Of a stretch of DNA of 64,000 nucleotides, positions 33,732 to 42,196 are shown in pieces (positions within the stretch are counted from its first letter, which is position 1; the number at the start of each line of letters is the position of its first letter). The notes beneath the pieces are model-generated. The model did no database searches, had not been told where the DNA came from, and saw nothing but the letters and a program-made list of their open reading frames with translations. The position numbers and the translations under genes were made by a program. The stretch is from JBDGYW01 sp964580055 (GTDB lineage: Bacteria > Gemmatimonadota > Gemmatimonadetes > Gemmatimonadales > GWC2-71-9): positions 4,265 through 68,264 of the forward strand of contig CAZOJI010000024.1 in assembly GCA_964580055.1 (NCBI GenBank), written 5' to 3'.

Positions 33732-35465
33732 TCAGTCCTCCTCCACAATTCTGATGGATTCAACCGGGCAGAGCTGCGCGCACAGCGAGCAGCCGGTGCA
33801 CTCCCATTCCCGGATACGCGGATACTCGTCCTCCCATACCAAAGCCGGACACCCTACCTCCATGCACTCCTCGCATTGGATACACTCGTCCTCGATTACC
33901 TGGTAGGGTCGCCGCTCTCGTAGCTTCTGTTCCGGCAACAGCATGCAGCTGCGGCGCGAGATGATCACCGCCGGACCGGGATGGTCCAAGCCTGCGCGGA
34001 TCGCGTTCTTGGTTGCCTCCAGATCCCAGGGGTCCACAACCTCGATGTGTTCCACTCCGATGGCATTCAACAGCTCTTCGTAGTTCACGGCGGGCGCCGG
34101 GCCGCCCTTCAATGTCTTGCCGGTGCCAGGGTGCTCCTGGTGACCGGTCATTCCGGTTGTGCCGTTGTCCAGGAGCATCATGGTGGTGGGCACCTGGTTG
34201 TATACGGCGCTCACCAAACTGGGCAGGCCGCCGTGCATGAACGTGGAGTCGCCTATTACCGCAACTACCTCTTTCTCACCGGCCTTGTTGAATCCGGTGG
34301 CATTGCCGATGCTGGCCGCCATGCAGAACACCGTGTGCAGCGCGTTGAAGGGCGGCAGCGAGCCGAGCGTGTAGCAACCGATGTCCCCTGTAGCCAGCAC
34401 CCCGATCTCCTTCAGCGCCGTGAAGGCACCGCGGTGCGCGCAGCCCGTGCACAGCACAGGAGGCCGCGGCAGAATGGTTGCCTCGTCACCGAAATCACTC
34501 GGGATGGGAAGGTCGAGGAGGCCCGCCGCTACCAGGTCGGCGCTGAGCTCGCCGACGTTGGTGAACTTCTCCTTGCCCACGAGGTTGGTGATGCCGAAAC
34601 TCGCCATCTCCTGCTCGATGAAGCCCTCGCTCTCCTCGACTACGTACACCGTGTCGAATCGAGAGCAGAACTCCTTCAGGCGCTTCTCGGGCAATGGGTA
34701 GAGCATGCCGAGCTTGAACACGGTCGCACCGGGCAGGACCTCCTTCACGTATTGATAGGGTATGCCGTGGCTGACGACTCCAACGCCGGTATCGCCTTCA
34801 TCGACGACGTTACCCTCGAACTGTTCAGCGAACTCGCGAAGCCGACCCAGCTTCTGCTCCAGTTCCGGCCGACGAAAGCGCGCGTACACGGGAATCGCGT
34901 ACTGGCTCACCTTGCGAGAGAACTGCTTCTTTTCCGGTTCAGTGCGATCGCCTGGCTCGGCGATACCCCGGGTATGTGCCAGCCGCGTTGTCGTACGCAG
35001 CATCACGGGAGTCTCGAACTGCTCGCTCACCTCGAACGCACGCTTGGTGAGCCACAATGCCTCGGCGGCGTCGCTCGGCTCGAACATGGGCACCTTGCCC
35101 ATCTTGGCGAAATAACGGCTGTCCTGCTCGTTCTGTGAGGAATACATGCCGGGATCGTCGGCAACGAGCACCACGAACCCCGCATTGGTTCCGGAATAGG
35201 GAAAAACCATGAATGGATCGGCCGCAACATTCAGACCGACATGCTTCATGGTAACCATCGTTCGAACGCCTCCCAGTGCCGCACCCATCCCCTCCTCGAA
35301 CGCAACCTTTTCGTTTGTCGACCACTGCGCGTCGATCTCTTCGTACGTGGCCAGGTTCTCCAGGACTTCGGTACTCGGGGTTCCAGGGTACCCGGCCGCA
35401 AACTTGACCCCAGCTTCCCAGGCGCCCTGGGCGACTGCGTCATTGCCGGACATCAACTTCTTCAC
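33732..35465 (-). CDS. iorA: Indolepyruvate:ferredoxin oxidoreductase, alpha subunit
   Basis: 577 residues. N-terminal pyruvate-oxidoreductase domain (MSGNDAVAQGAWEAGVKFAAGYPGTPSTE), thiamin-diphosphate domain with IGDSTFMHGGLPSL and NGTTGMTGHQEHPG, and a C-terminal ferredoxin region with two 4Fe-4S motifs (CIQCEECMEVGCP and CTGCSLCAQLCP). It carries out the TPP-dependent decarboxylation and CoA transfer together with IorB. The second cluster motif shows the regular CxxCxxCxxxCP; the first has a one-residue longer spacing before the last Cys, as in other IorA. The enzyme class is oxygen-sensitive in archaea but also occurs in aerobic bacteria. The start ATG at 35465 is followed directly by the family N-terminus. 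Confidence 0.96.
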   Translation of the reverse strand: MKKLMSGNDAVAQGAWEAGVKFAAGYPGTPSTEVLENLATYEEIDAQWSTNEKVAFEEGMGAALGGVRTMVTMKHVGLNVAADPFMVFPYSGTNAGFVVLVADDPGMYSSQNEQDSRYFAKMGKVPMFEPSDAAEALWLTKRAFEVSEQFETPVMLRTTTRLAHTRGIAEPGDRTEPEKKQFSRKVSQYAIPVYARFRRPELEQKLGRLREFAEQFEGNVVDEGDTGVGVVSHGIPYQYVKEVLPGATVFKLGMLYPLPEKRLKEFCSRFDTVYVVEESEGFIEQEMASFGITNLVGKEKFTNVGELSADLVAAGLLDLPIPSDFGDEATILPRPPVLCTGCAHRGAFTALKEIGVLATGDIGCYTLGSLPPFNALHTVFCMAASIGNATGFNKAGEKEVVAVIGDSTFMHGGLPSLVSAVYNQVPTTMMLLDNGTTGMTGHQEHPGTGKTLKGGPAPAVNYEELLNAIGVEHIEVVDPWDLEATKNAIRAGLDHPGPAVIISRRSCMLLPEQKLRERRPYQVIEDECIQCEECMEVGCPALVWEDEYPRIREWECTGCSLCAQLCPVESIRIVEED

Positions 35466-35707
35466 TTGTTATCTCCAGTGAGTGTGATTTGAGAACCGTG
35501 AGCCGGCGGCCAAGGGCCGCGGATCAGCGACGAAGTAATGGTAACACGAGCGCGGCGAAAATAGGGAACAGCCTGGGGCACCGGGAACGTGTTGGGGCTC
35601 TAGATGCCCTTCGACTGCGGAATGATCTAACCGGGTGGAGTTTCAGACAGGCCTCCGACGCAAGGGTTCGTTTGTCCCAGGACCTGCAGCGCCGGATGCT
35701 GGTTTCG

Positions 35708-35731
35708 TGGGGGAGGCGCCCGCCTCCCCCA
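35708..35731 (-). terminator. Hairpin terminator after pckA
   Basis: An 11-bp perfect GC-rich palindrome (TGGGGGAGGCG / CGCCTCCCCCA, 2-nt apex) starts 12 bp past the pckA stop codon. The real loop probably opens to 4-6 nt. No strong U-tract follows on the - strand. Position and stability make transcription termination the simplest reading. Confidence 0.6.
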
Positions 35732-35742
35732 GTCTCACTAGA

Positions 35743-37398
35743 TCAGATCTGCGACAGCCGCTTCGGTCCCGCTTCAACAACCTCAGGGGGGCAGCCGTCT
35801 TCGTACAGCTTGAAGTTCTCTATATAGCGTGCCGCCAAACCGTCGTAGGTCTTCCAGTACTCGTCCTTGTTGCCCCACGTGTTAGAGGGATCCAGCACCT
35901 CTGTCGGGACATCGGGACAGTTCGTTGGAACATCGAAACCGAACAGCTTGTCCTTGCGGAACTCGACCTTGTCGAGTTCTCCGTCCAGGGCGGCGTTCAA
36001 GAGCGCACGGGTGTGGTGGATACTCATCCGTTTGCCGATGCCGAACTTGCCTCCGGTCCAACCCGTGTTGACGAGCCAACACTGCGCGCCGTGTTTCTCC
36101 ATCTTCTGCGCGAGCATGTTAGCGTACTTGAACGGATGATGAACCATGAACGGGGCACCGAAACATGCGCTGAAGGTGATCACAGGTTCGATCCCGAGTC
36201 CGGCTTCAGTGCCGGCAACCTTCGCCGTGTAACCGCTGATGAAGTGATACATCGCCTGCTCCGGGGTGAGCCGGGCGATCGGAGGTAGCACTCCGGATGC
36301 GTCACAGGTCAGGAAGACCACGTTCTTGGGATGGGTATGTACATACCGGTCCGGGACGACATTGGGAATGAACTCTAGCGGATACGAGGCTCTCGTGTTC
36401 TCCGTGAACTCGTCGTCGTCGAGGTCTATCATGCGCGACGCCGGGTCATACACGACGTTTTCGAGGATGGTGCCGTAACGACGCGTGCACGCGTAAATCT
36501 GCGGCTCGTGCTCGGCGGAGAGGTAGATCACCTTGGCATAGCAGCCGCCCTCGAAGTTGAAGACTCCACTGTCGCTCCAGCCGTGCTCGTCGTCACCGAT
36601 CAGGGCGCGCTTGGGATCGGCCGAGAGGGTGGTCTTACCGGTTCCACTCAGTCCGAAGAACAAAGCCACGTCGCCGGTCTTCCCCACGTTTGCCGAGCAG
36701 TGCATCGCCATGACGCCCTGCAGCGGGAGCAGGAAGTTCATGATCGTGAACACCGTCTTCTTGATCTCTCCGCCGTAACTGGAGTTGCAGACAATAGCCA
36801 GGCGCTCGGCAAAGTTGATCATCATGGCCGTTTGAGTCCGCGTGCCGTCGACGCGCGGGTCCGCCTTGAACGAGGGCGCCGCGATCAAGGTGAACTCGGG
36901 AACGTGCTTCTTGTACTCGTCCAAGTTGTCGATGTTGATGAACATGTTGCGGGCGAACAGGCTCTGCCACGCGGAGTCGGTGATTACGCGAATCGGCATG
37001 CGATACTCCGGATCCGCCCCGACATAACAGTCCTGCACAAAAAGCTCTTCGTCCTGCAGAAATGCCTGTAATCTGCTCAGCAGGCCGGTAAACTTCTTCG
37101 GATCGCAGGGGCGGTTGTACTCACCCCAGGATATGTCATCTTCGGTCGTTGACTCGCGCACGATGAACTTGTCGGCCGCCGCCCGAGATGTGTGAACGCC
37201 CGTATTCACCAGCAGCGGTCCGCCAGCCGTCATGTGCCCCTCTCCGCGGAAGACGGCTTCCTCGTAAAGGCTCGCATCCGGAAGGTTCCAGTAGACGCGC
37301 TCCAGGTGCGTAAGACCATGGTTGCTCAGCTTGTAGTCACTGGCAAGGTCACCGGCTTCTTTTGCTGCTGGCGTATTGATTTTCAGATACTTCGCCAT
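35743..37398 (-). CDS. pckA: Phosphoenolpyruvate carboxykinase (ATP)
   Basis: 551 residues of the ATP-dependent PEPCK family. It converts oxaloacetate plus ATP to phosphoenolpyruvate, CO2 and ADP, the entry step of gluconeogenesis. Key motifs: FVQDCYVGADPEYRMPIRV, YGGEIKKTVF, the P-loop GLSGTGKTTLS and the metal-binding GDDEHGWSDSGVFNFEGGCYAK. The ATG at 37398 has AAGGAAGAG upstream. It lies 60 bp after the aminotransferase gene on the same strand, and the spacer holds word repeat F. The pairing with a transaminase supports growth on amino acids. Confidence 0.97.
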   Translation of the reverse strand: MAKYLKINTPAAKEAGDLASDYKLSNHGLTHLERVYWNLPDASLYEEAVFRGEGHMTAGGPLLVNTGVHTSRAAADKFIVRESTTEDDISWGEYNRPCDPKKFTGLLSRLQAFLQDEELFVQDCYVGADPEYRMPIRVITDSAWQSLFARNMFINIDNLDEYKKHVPEFTLIAAPSFKADPRVDGTRTQTAMMINFAERLAIVCNSSYGGEIKKTVFTIMNFLLPLQGVMAMHCSANVGKTGDVALFFGLSGTGKTTLSADPKRALIGDDEHGWSDSGVFNFEGGCYAKVIYLSAEHEPQIYACTRRYGTILENVVYDPASRMIDLDDDEFTENTRASYPLEFIPNVVPDRYVHTHPKNVVFLTCDASGVLPPIARLTPEQAMYHFISGYTAKVAGTEAGLGIEPVITFSACFGAPFMVHHPFKYANMLAQKMEKHGAQCWLVNTGWTGGKFGIGKRMSIHHTRALLNAALDGELDKVEFRKDKLFGFDVPTNCPDVPTEVLDPSNTWGNKDEYWKTYDGLAARYIENFKLYEDGCPPEVVEAGPKRLSQI

Positions 37399-37422
37399 TT
37401 TGACTCTTCCTTGTGTCTAGGT

Positions 37423-37455
37423 GAGCTCTCAGCTCTCAGCTTTGGGCTGAAAGCT
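37423..37455. repeat. Word repeat F between the aminotransferase and pckA genes
   Basis: Tandem agctctc words followed by an AGCTTT-GGGCTG-AAAGCT hairpin. It is another example of the short-word intergenic repeats. It sits in a 60-bp spacer between two co-directional genes and ends just before the pckA ribosome binding site. Confidence 0.5.
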
Positions 37456-37458
37456 CCT

Positions 37459-38676
37459 CTACATCCAGTCCCGCACCAGCTTCCTGTCTCCAATGAACAG
37501 TTCATTGGGCGAATTCGGGTCTATTGCCCACTTCATGCGCTCGATTCCGTCAATGATGTCCTTGACCGAGCCGCAGGTCGACAACCTCAGGAAGCCCTCC
37601 ATACCGAACTCCACTCCAGGGACGGTAACGACCCGGACCTTGTCCACGAGCATAGTCGCCAGCTTGGTCGAGTCCTTTGCGTAGACACTGAAGTCGGCGA
37701 AACAGTAGAATGTGCCGTCGGGCTTCTCGCATTTCACTCCGTCGAACGAGTTGAGGCGCGCCATCATTATGTCACGGTTGTTCTCCAGAGTGAGACGCAA
37801 GCTGTCTACGCCCGACTGAACGCCGTTCATCGCGGCCGCGGCAGCGTGTTGCAGCAGCGCCGACGGGCCGGATGTCTGATGGCCCTGGATGTTGGTCATC
37901 ACCTCGATGAGCTTCTTGTTAGCGACCGCCCAACCGATTCTGAAGCCCGTCATCGCGTATTGTTTCGACACGCCGTTGATCACGACCAGCTTGGAGTTCT
38001 CACCGGTCTTCTTGGCGTACTTGTAACAGTTGATGGGTTGCTTGCCGTCGAAGATCAGCCTGTGGTAGATGTCGTCCATGATCAGGTACAGGCCCTTCTT
38101 CTCGCAGAACTGCACGATGTCCGCGATAAAATCCTCGGAGTACATCGCGCCGGACGGATTGTTGGGGCTGTTGATCATGACTGCTTTGGTGTAGGATGTG
38201 ACAACCTGCTCGATGTCCTGCAACCTCGGGTAGAAGGTTCCGTCCTCCGGTGCGACGGGTACCGGAATGGCTCCGCACAGCTTCACCATCTCGGGATAAC
38301 TGACCCAGTAAGGACTCGGGAAGATCACTTCGTCCTGGGGATTCAGGATGGCTTGCAGGCAAACCATTATGGCCTGCTTCGCTCCACCGGACGCCATCAC
38401 GTTTTCCGGCTCGACCTTGCGGTCATAGAAATCGTCAGTGTATCGGATGATGGCCTTCTTGAGCGCCGGTATGCCATCGGCGGGTGTGTAGCGGATCTCC
38501 CCGGAGTTGAGTAGCGCGGAGGCCGCAACCAGTGCGTCGATCGGCGTTTTCGTTTTCGGCTCCCCCCCACCCAGGTGGATTACCGGCTCTCCCTTGGCTC
38601 GGAGGATTGCCGCGGTCTCGTTGAGCTTGAGAGTTGCAGATTCACCTATCGATTTTCCTATCAGGCTGATACTCAT
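37459..38676 (-). CDS. PLP-dependent class I aminotransferase (aspartate aminotransferase-like)
   Basis: 405 residues, fold-type I class I/II aminotransferase. It shows YTPADGIPALKKAI, PSPYWVSYPEM, the INSPNNPSGAMY substrate/PLP-binding block, the Asp in LIMDDIYH and the PLP Schiff-base Lys in GVSKQYAMTGFRIGW, with the C-terminal Arg in LRLSTCGS-like sequence. AspC-type proteins of this length transaminate aspartate, and often aromatic amino acids, with 2-oxoglutarate. AAAGGAAG lies before the ATG at 38676. Together with pckA (60 bp downstream) and iorAB it links amino-acid nitrogen removal to oxaloacetate and gluconeogenesis. The exact substrate is not certain. Confidence 0.92.
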   Translation of the reverse strand: MSISLIGKSIGESATLKLNETAAILRAKGEPVIHLGGGEPKTKTPIDALVAASALLNSGEIRYTPADGIPALKKAIIRYTDDFYDRKVEPENVMASGGAKQAIMVCLQAILNPQDEVIFPSPYWVSYPEMVKLCGAIPVPVAPEDGTFYPRLQDIEQVVTSYTKAVMINSPNNPSGAMYSEDFIADIVQFCEKKGLYLIMDDIYHRLIFDGKQPINCYKYAKKTGENSKLVVINGVSKQYAMTGFRIGWAVANKKLIEVMTNIQGHQTSGPSALLQHAAAAAMNGVQSGVDSLRLTLENNRDIMMARLNSFDGVKCEKPDGTFYCFADFSVYAKDSTKLATMLVDKVRVVTVPGVEFGMEGFLRLSTCGSVKDIIDGIERMKWAIDPNSPNELFIGDRKLVRDWM

Positions 38677-39132
38677 CAGTACTTCCTTTTCTGGATGCCT
38701 TTTTCAGCAGCAAATGCCGTCGATTCGGGGGCACGTTCGGCCTGGACCGCGGCAAGAGAGCCCCGCCGCACCACTGCGGGGGTACGAAACGTATACCCAT
38801 CAGGCCAGAAAACCAATCCGGAATTCCGGCCCCCAACTGCGGCCTAGGCGCGATGTCGAAAACCCGGATAAACCGGCGGCGAGATCAGTGTGCCATCACG
38901 CTATATTACGTGCCCAAACGGAAGTGCGGGCAATAGTGTTTGGGGGCGCTGGAGAGTCGAGCCGGTCACAATCCGCTTCCGCTATGTTGCCTGATGCCGG
39001 AATGGGTCTTACCCTGTCATGTTCGGCCGGCCATGGCTTTGACCTTGGCGGGGTGGGGGCTCGAGACGCCGATGAGGCCGTTCGGTTTTGGTTTCGAACA
39101 GATAGTCATCCCTTTACGAGAAAAGCGATACC
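38677..39132. other. Divergent spacer between the aminotransferase and isocitrate dehydrogenase genes
   Basis: 456 bp holding both promoters. A T-rich stretch lies directly upstream of the aminotransferase start. I find no open frame with protein-like composition, no RNA gene and no obvious repeat. Confidence 0.5.
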
Positions 39133-41364
39133 ATGAACAAGTCACCTTACATCATCTACACTTGGACCGACGAAGCTCCAGCTCTAGCCACCTATTCGTT
39201 TCTGCCGGTGATCAGCGCCTTCGCCGGGGCGACCGGAGTACAGGTGGAGACGCGCGATATCTCTCTGGCGGGGAGAATCCTCGCCGTATTCCCGGACGCT
39301 CTCACCGAAGAGCAGAAAGTTCGCGATGACCTGGCCGAGCTGGGACGTTTGGTTGAGGAACCGGAAGCCAACGTCATCAAGCTGCCGAACATCAGTGCCT
39401 CCATTCCCCAGATGAAGGCGTGTATCGCAGAGCTTCAGGCCAAGGGATATGGGCTGCCAGATTACCCCGCGGAACCGGCCAACGACGAAGAGCGCGCCAT
39501 CAAGGCCCGCTACGACACCGTCAAGGGAAGCGCGGTGAACCCGGTCATTCGTCAAGGGAATTCCGACAGGCGGGCTCCGAAGGCGGTGAAGGAGTTCGTG
39601 CGGGCCCACCCTCCCAGGCCGCAATTGAAGCCCTGGCCCGAGGACTCCAAAACCCATGTCTCTCACATGACTGGCGGCGATTTCCGGAACAATGAGAAGT
39701 CGGTGACATTGGAATCGGATACCGAAGCCCGGATCGAGCATGTTTCGGAGGATGGGACGGTGACGGTTTTGAAGGAGCCGCTGCCTCTCCTGGCCGGAGA
39801 GGTGCTGGACGGCACCTTCATGAGCAAGAAGGCTCTGGTCGAGTTCCTCAGGGAGCAGGTGAAGGACGCGAAGGAGAAGGGTGTTCTGTTCTCGCTTCAC
39901 ATGAAGGCCACGATGATGAAGGTGTCGGACCCAATCATCTTCGGGCACTGCGTTCGCGTGTTCTTCGAGGACGTATTCGCCAAGCATGCGGACACCTTTG
40001 CTGAGCTGGGCGTCGATCCCAACAACGGCTTCGGCGACGTGCTTGCGAGGATCGAGAGCCTCCCGGAAGAGCAGCGCTCTGCCATCGAAGCCGACATACA
40101 GGCGGTCTTGGATAACGGTCCGGCAATCGCCATGGTAGATTCGGACCGCGGCATCACCAACCTCCACGTGCCCAGCGATATCATCATCGACGCTTCCATG
40201 CCCCCGATGATCCGCGACTCAGGGCGCATGTGGAACGCCGACAATCAGCTCCAGGACTGTAAAGCCGTAATTCCCGATTCCAGCTATGCCGTTGTCTACG
40301 ACGCCATGGTCCGTGATATCCAGGCCCACGGTCAGTTCGATCGCACCACAATGGGGAGCGTCCCCAACGTGGGGCTGATGGCGCAAAAGGCTGAGGAATA
40401 CGGTTCCCACGACAAGACCTTCGAGGTTCCAGCCGACGGGACCATGCGGGTGGTGGACAAGAACGGGAACGTCCTCGTCGAGCACGCCGTGGAGGAGGGT
40501 GACGTGTGGCGGGCATGTCAGGCCAAGGATGCCCCCATCAAAGACTGGGTGGGCCTGGCGGTGAGACGGGCTCGGGCCACCGGGGCCCCGGCCGTCTTCT
40601 GGCTGGACGAGGGGCGGGCCCACGATGCCGAGTTGATAAAGAAGGTTGAGGCCTACCTGCGGGAGTTGGACACCGAAGGGGTTCAAATCGAGATCATGGC
40701 CCCCTTGGACGCTATGAAGTTCTCCCTGGAGCGGATTCGCCGAGGCGAGGATACGATTTCGGTGACCGGGAATGTCCTCAGGGATTACCTCACGGACCTC
40801 TTCCCAATCCTCGAGATCGGCACCAGCGCCCGGATGCTCTCGATCGTGCCCCTCCTGAATGGAGGTGGGCTCTTCGAGACAGGTGCGGGCGGGTCGGCGC
40901 CGAAGCACGTTCAGCAGTTCCTGAGAGAAGGACACTTGCGTTGGGATTCCCTGGGCGAGTACATGGCTTTGGGCGCGTCTCTCCAACACCTGGGGGAGCA
41001 GTTCGAGAATGTCGGCGCTCTGGCACTGGGTGAGAACTTGGATGCGGCTATTTCCAGCTACCTCATGAACTCCCGGTCGCCCGGCAGGAAGGTCCACGAA
41101 CTGGACAACCGGGGGAGCACGTTCTATTTGACCCAGTATTGGGCCCGAGCCATTGCAGATCAGAAGAAGGACCCGGCGCTGGCCGAGCGTTTCAAGCCGG
41201 TGGCGGCGGCACTGGAGGAGAACGAAGAGACGATACTCTCGGAGATCAACGCAGGCCAGGGACACGCCCAGGACATCGGTGGGTACTACAACCCCGATCT
41301 GGACCTCGCCACTCGCGCCATGTGTCCCAGTGCGACGCTGAACGCGATCATCGAGGGGTTGTGA
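39133..41364 (+). CDS. icd: Isocitrate dehydrogenase (NADP), monomeric type
   Basis: 743 residues, the length of the monomeric NADP-dependent enzyme (~740), not the ~415-residue homodimeric one. Family sequence runs throughout: IIYTWTDEAPALATYSFLPV at the N-terminus, NVIKLPNISASIPQM, GSAVNPVIRQGNSDRRAP and MGSVPNVGLMAQKAEEYGSHDKTFE. Near the C-terminus come SRSPGRKVHELDNRGSTFYL and DIGGYYNPD. It makes 2-oxoglutarate and NADPH. It is monocistronic and ends at a strong hairpin shared with the convergent carbonic-anhydrase-like gene. With the citrate synthase it marks an oxidative TCA arm. Confidence 0.97.
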   Translation: MNKSPYIIYTWTDEAPALATYSFLPVISAFAGATGVQVETRDISLAGRILAVFPDALTEEQKVRDDLAELGRLVEEPEANVIKLPNISASIPQMKACIAELQAKGYGLPDYPAEPANDEERAIKARYDTVKGSAVNPVIRQGNSDRRAPKAVKEFVRAHPPRPQLKPWPEDSKTHVSHMTGGDFRNNEKSVTLESDTEARIEHVSEDGTVTVLKEPLPLLAGEVLDGTFMSKKALVEFLREQVKDAKEKGVLFSLHMKATMMKVSDPIIFGHCVRVFFEDVFAKHADTFAELGVDPNNGFGDVLARIESLPEEQRSAIEADIQAVLDNGPAIAMVDSDRGITNLHVPSDIIIDASMPPMIRDSGRMWNADNQLQDCKAVIPDSSYAVVYDAMVRDIQAHGQFDRTTMGSVPNVGLMAQKAEEYGSHDKTFEVPADGTMRVVDKNGNVLVEHAVEEGDVWRACQAKDAPIKDWVGLAVRRARATGAPAVFWLDEGRAHDAELIKKVEAYLRELDTEGVQIEIMAPLDAMKFSLERIRRGEDTISVTGNVLRDYLTDLFPILEIGTSARMLSIVPLLNGGGLFETGAGGSAPKHVQQFLREGHLRWDSLGEYMALGASLQHLGEQFENVGALALGENLDAAISSYLMNSRSPGRKVHELDNRGSTFYLTQYWARAIADQKKDPALAERFKPVAAALEENEETILSEINAGQGHAQDIGGYYNPDLDLATRAMCPSATLNAIIEGL

Positions 41365-41446
41365 GGACGTGAACGAGTGCTACTGCTGACGGTTCGGGAA
41401 CGCGATCGCCGATAGTCTATAGCTGAACCGCCCTGTCCATGATGAC

Positions 41447-41477
41447 GAAGCGCCGGGAGCATATGCCCCGGCGCTTC
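41447..41477. terminator. Bidirectional hairpin terminator between icd and the carbonic-anhydrase-like gene
   Basis: An 11-bp perfect stem GAAGCGCCGGG (41447-41457) / CCCGGCGCTTC (41467-41477) with a 9-nt loop, located in a convergent gap. Runs of U are short on both sides. It is the only sizeable convergent gap in the window without a word-repeat array. Confidence 0.75.
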
Positions 41478-41536
41478 TTGATAGTAGAGATGAGAAGAAT
41501 TACACCGACCCTACGCGGAACTCCTCAGCTCCCATC

Positions 41537-42109
41537 TCAATCCGGACTCACGACCTGGAAAAGGACGTGGTTCTCAATCGAGTAGAACAGGGGCGCCACG
41601 AGAGTATTCGGATACCTGCGGCTGAGCCGCAACGCTTCTTCTCTGGCGAATTCGACCGAGTTCCCGACGTCGTTATTGGGAGCGTCCGACTCGAAGTGCT
41701 CCTGCGCCTCCTGCTCGCTCCAACCCCCATTGTCGGCCAGGCCTCGCACGAACGTCTGGCCGCGATTGGACACTCCGGCCATTGCGCACTGGTCATGTGC
41801 TATTAGACAGATTGTTCTCACGCCGCTGGCAATTGCCAGGGACATGTGGAACTCAAGACCACGGAAGTTGGCGCCGCCCAGACGCATCACGAATGCGAGA
41901 TTCGGAGCAATTCGAAGCTGGATCCGATAGTCCATGCAGGTGCCGACGAGCAACTCCGGCTTCGCGTGTTCCTGAAACGGCGCAGCCAGATTGTGATATA
42001 AAAACAGGGTTTCGATCGGCGTGCGCCGGTATTCAGGCACGATGTCTTCGATGGTCTTCACCGGCCAACAGCCTGGCGGCGGCGGCGGAGGTTGGGTGAC
42101 TGGTGACAT
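41537..42109 (-). CDS. Beta-carbonic-anhydrase-like protein
   Basis: 190 residues. The zinc-site pattern of beta-carbonic anhydrases is intact: Cys58-x-Asp60-x-Arg62 in GTCMDYR, and His105-x-x-Cys108 in AHDQC, with LGGANFRG in the place of the usual RNAGN block. These would hydrate CO2 reversibly to bicarbonate. The N-terminus is Pro-rich (PPPPPPGC), and the protein is a little shorter than typical. It is the last of eight co-directional genes, 87 bp after the SLC13-type transporter, which makes a link between CO2/bicarbonate and transport attractive but unproven. Divergent family members lack activity, so function is inferred only. Confidence 0.8.
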   Translation of the reverse strand: MSPVTQPPPPPPGCWPVKTIEDIVPEYRRTPIETLFLYHNLAAPFQEHAKPELLVGTCMDYRIQLRIAPNLAFVMRLGGANFRGLEFHMSLAIASGVRTICLIAHDQCAMAGVSNRGQTFVRGLADNGGWSEQEAQEHFESDAPNNDVGNSVEFAREEALRLSRRYPNTLVAPLFYSIENHVLFQVVSPD

Positions 42110-42196
42110 GTTGTGAATTACTCCTCTCGAGAGACGCCTATTCGGCGCGTTTCCGATTTCCGCCGGTTACTCGTGGTTCCGAGACCGTGTGTTCGC

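Noticed and set aside
33981..35138. 385-residue open frame on the + strand
   Set aside because: It is antisense to iorA, whose TPP and ferredoxin motifs are unmistakable; composition is His/Arg/Leu-rich shadow sequence.
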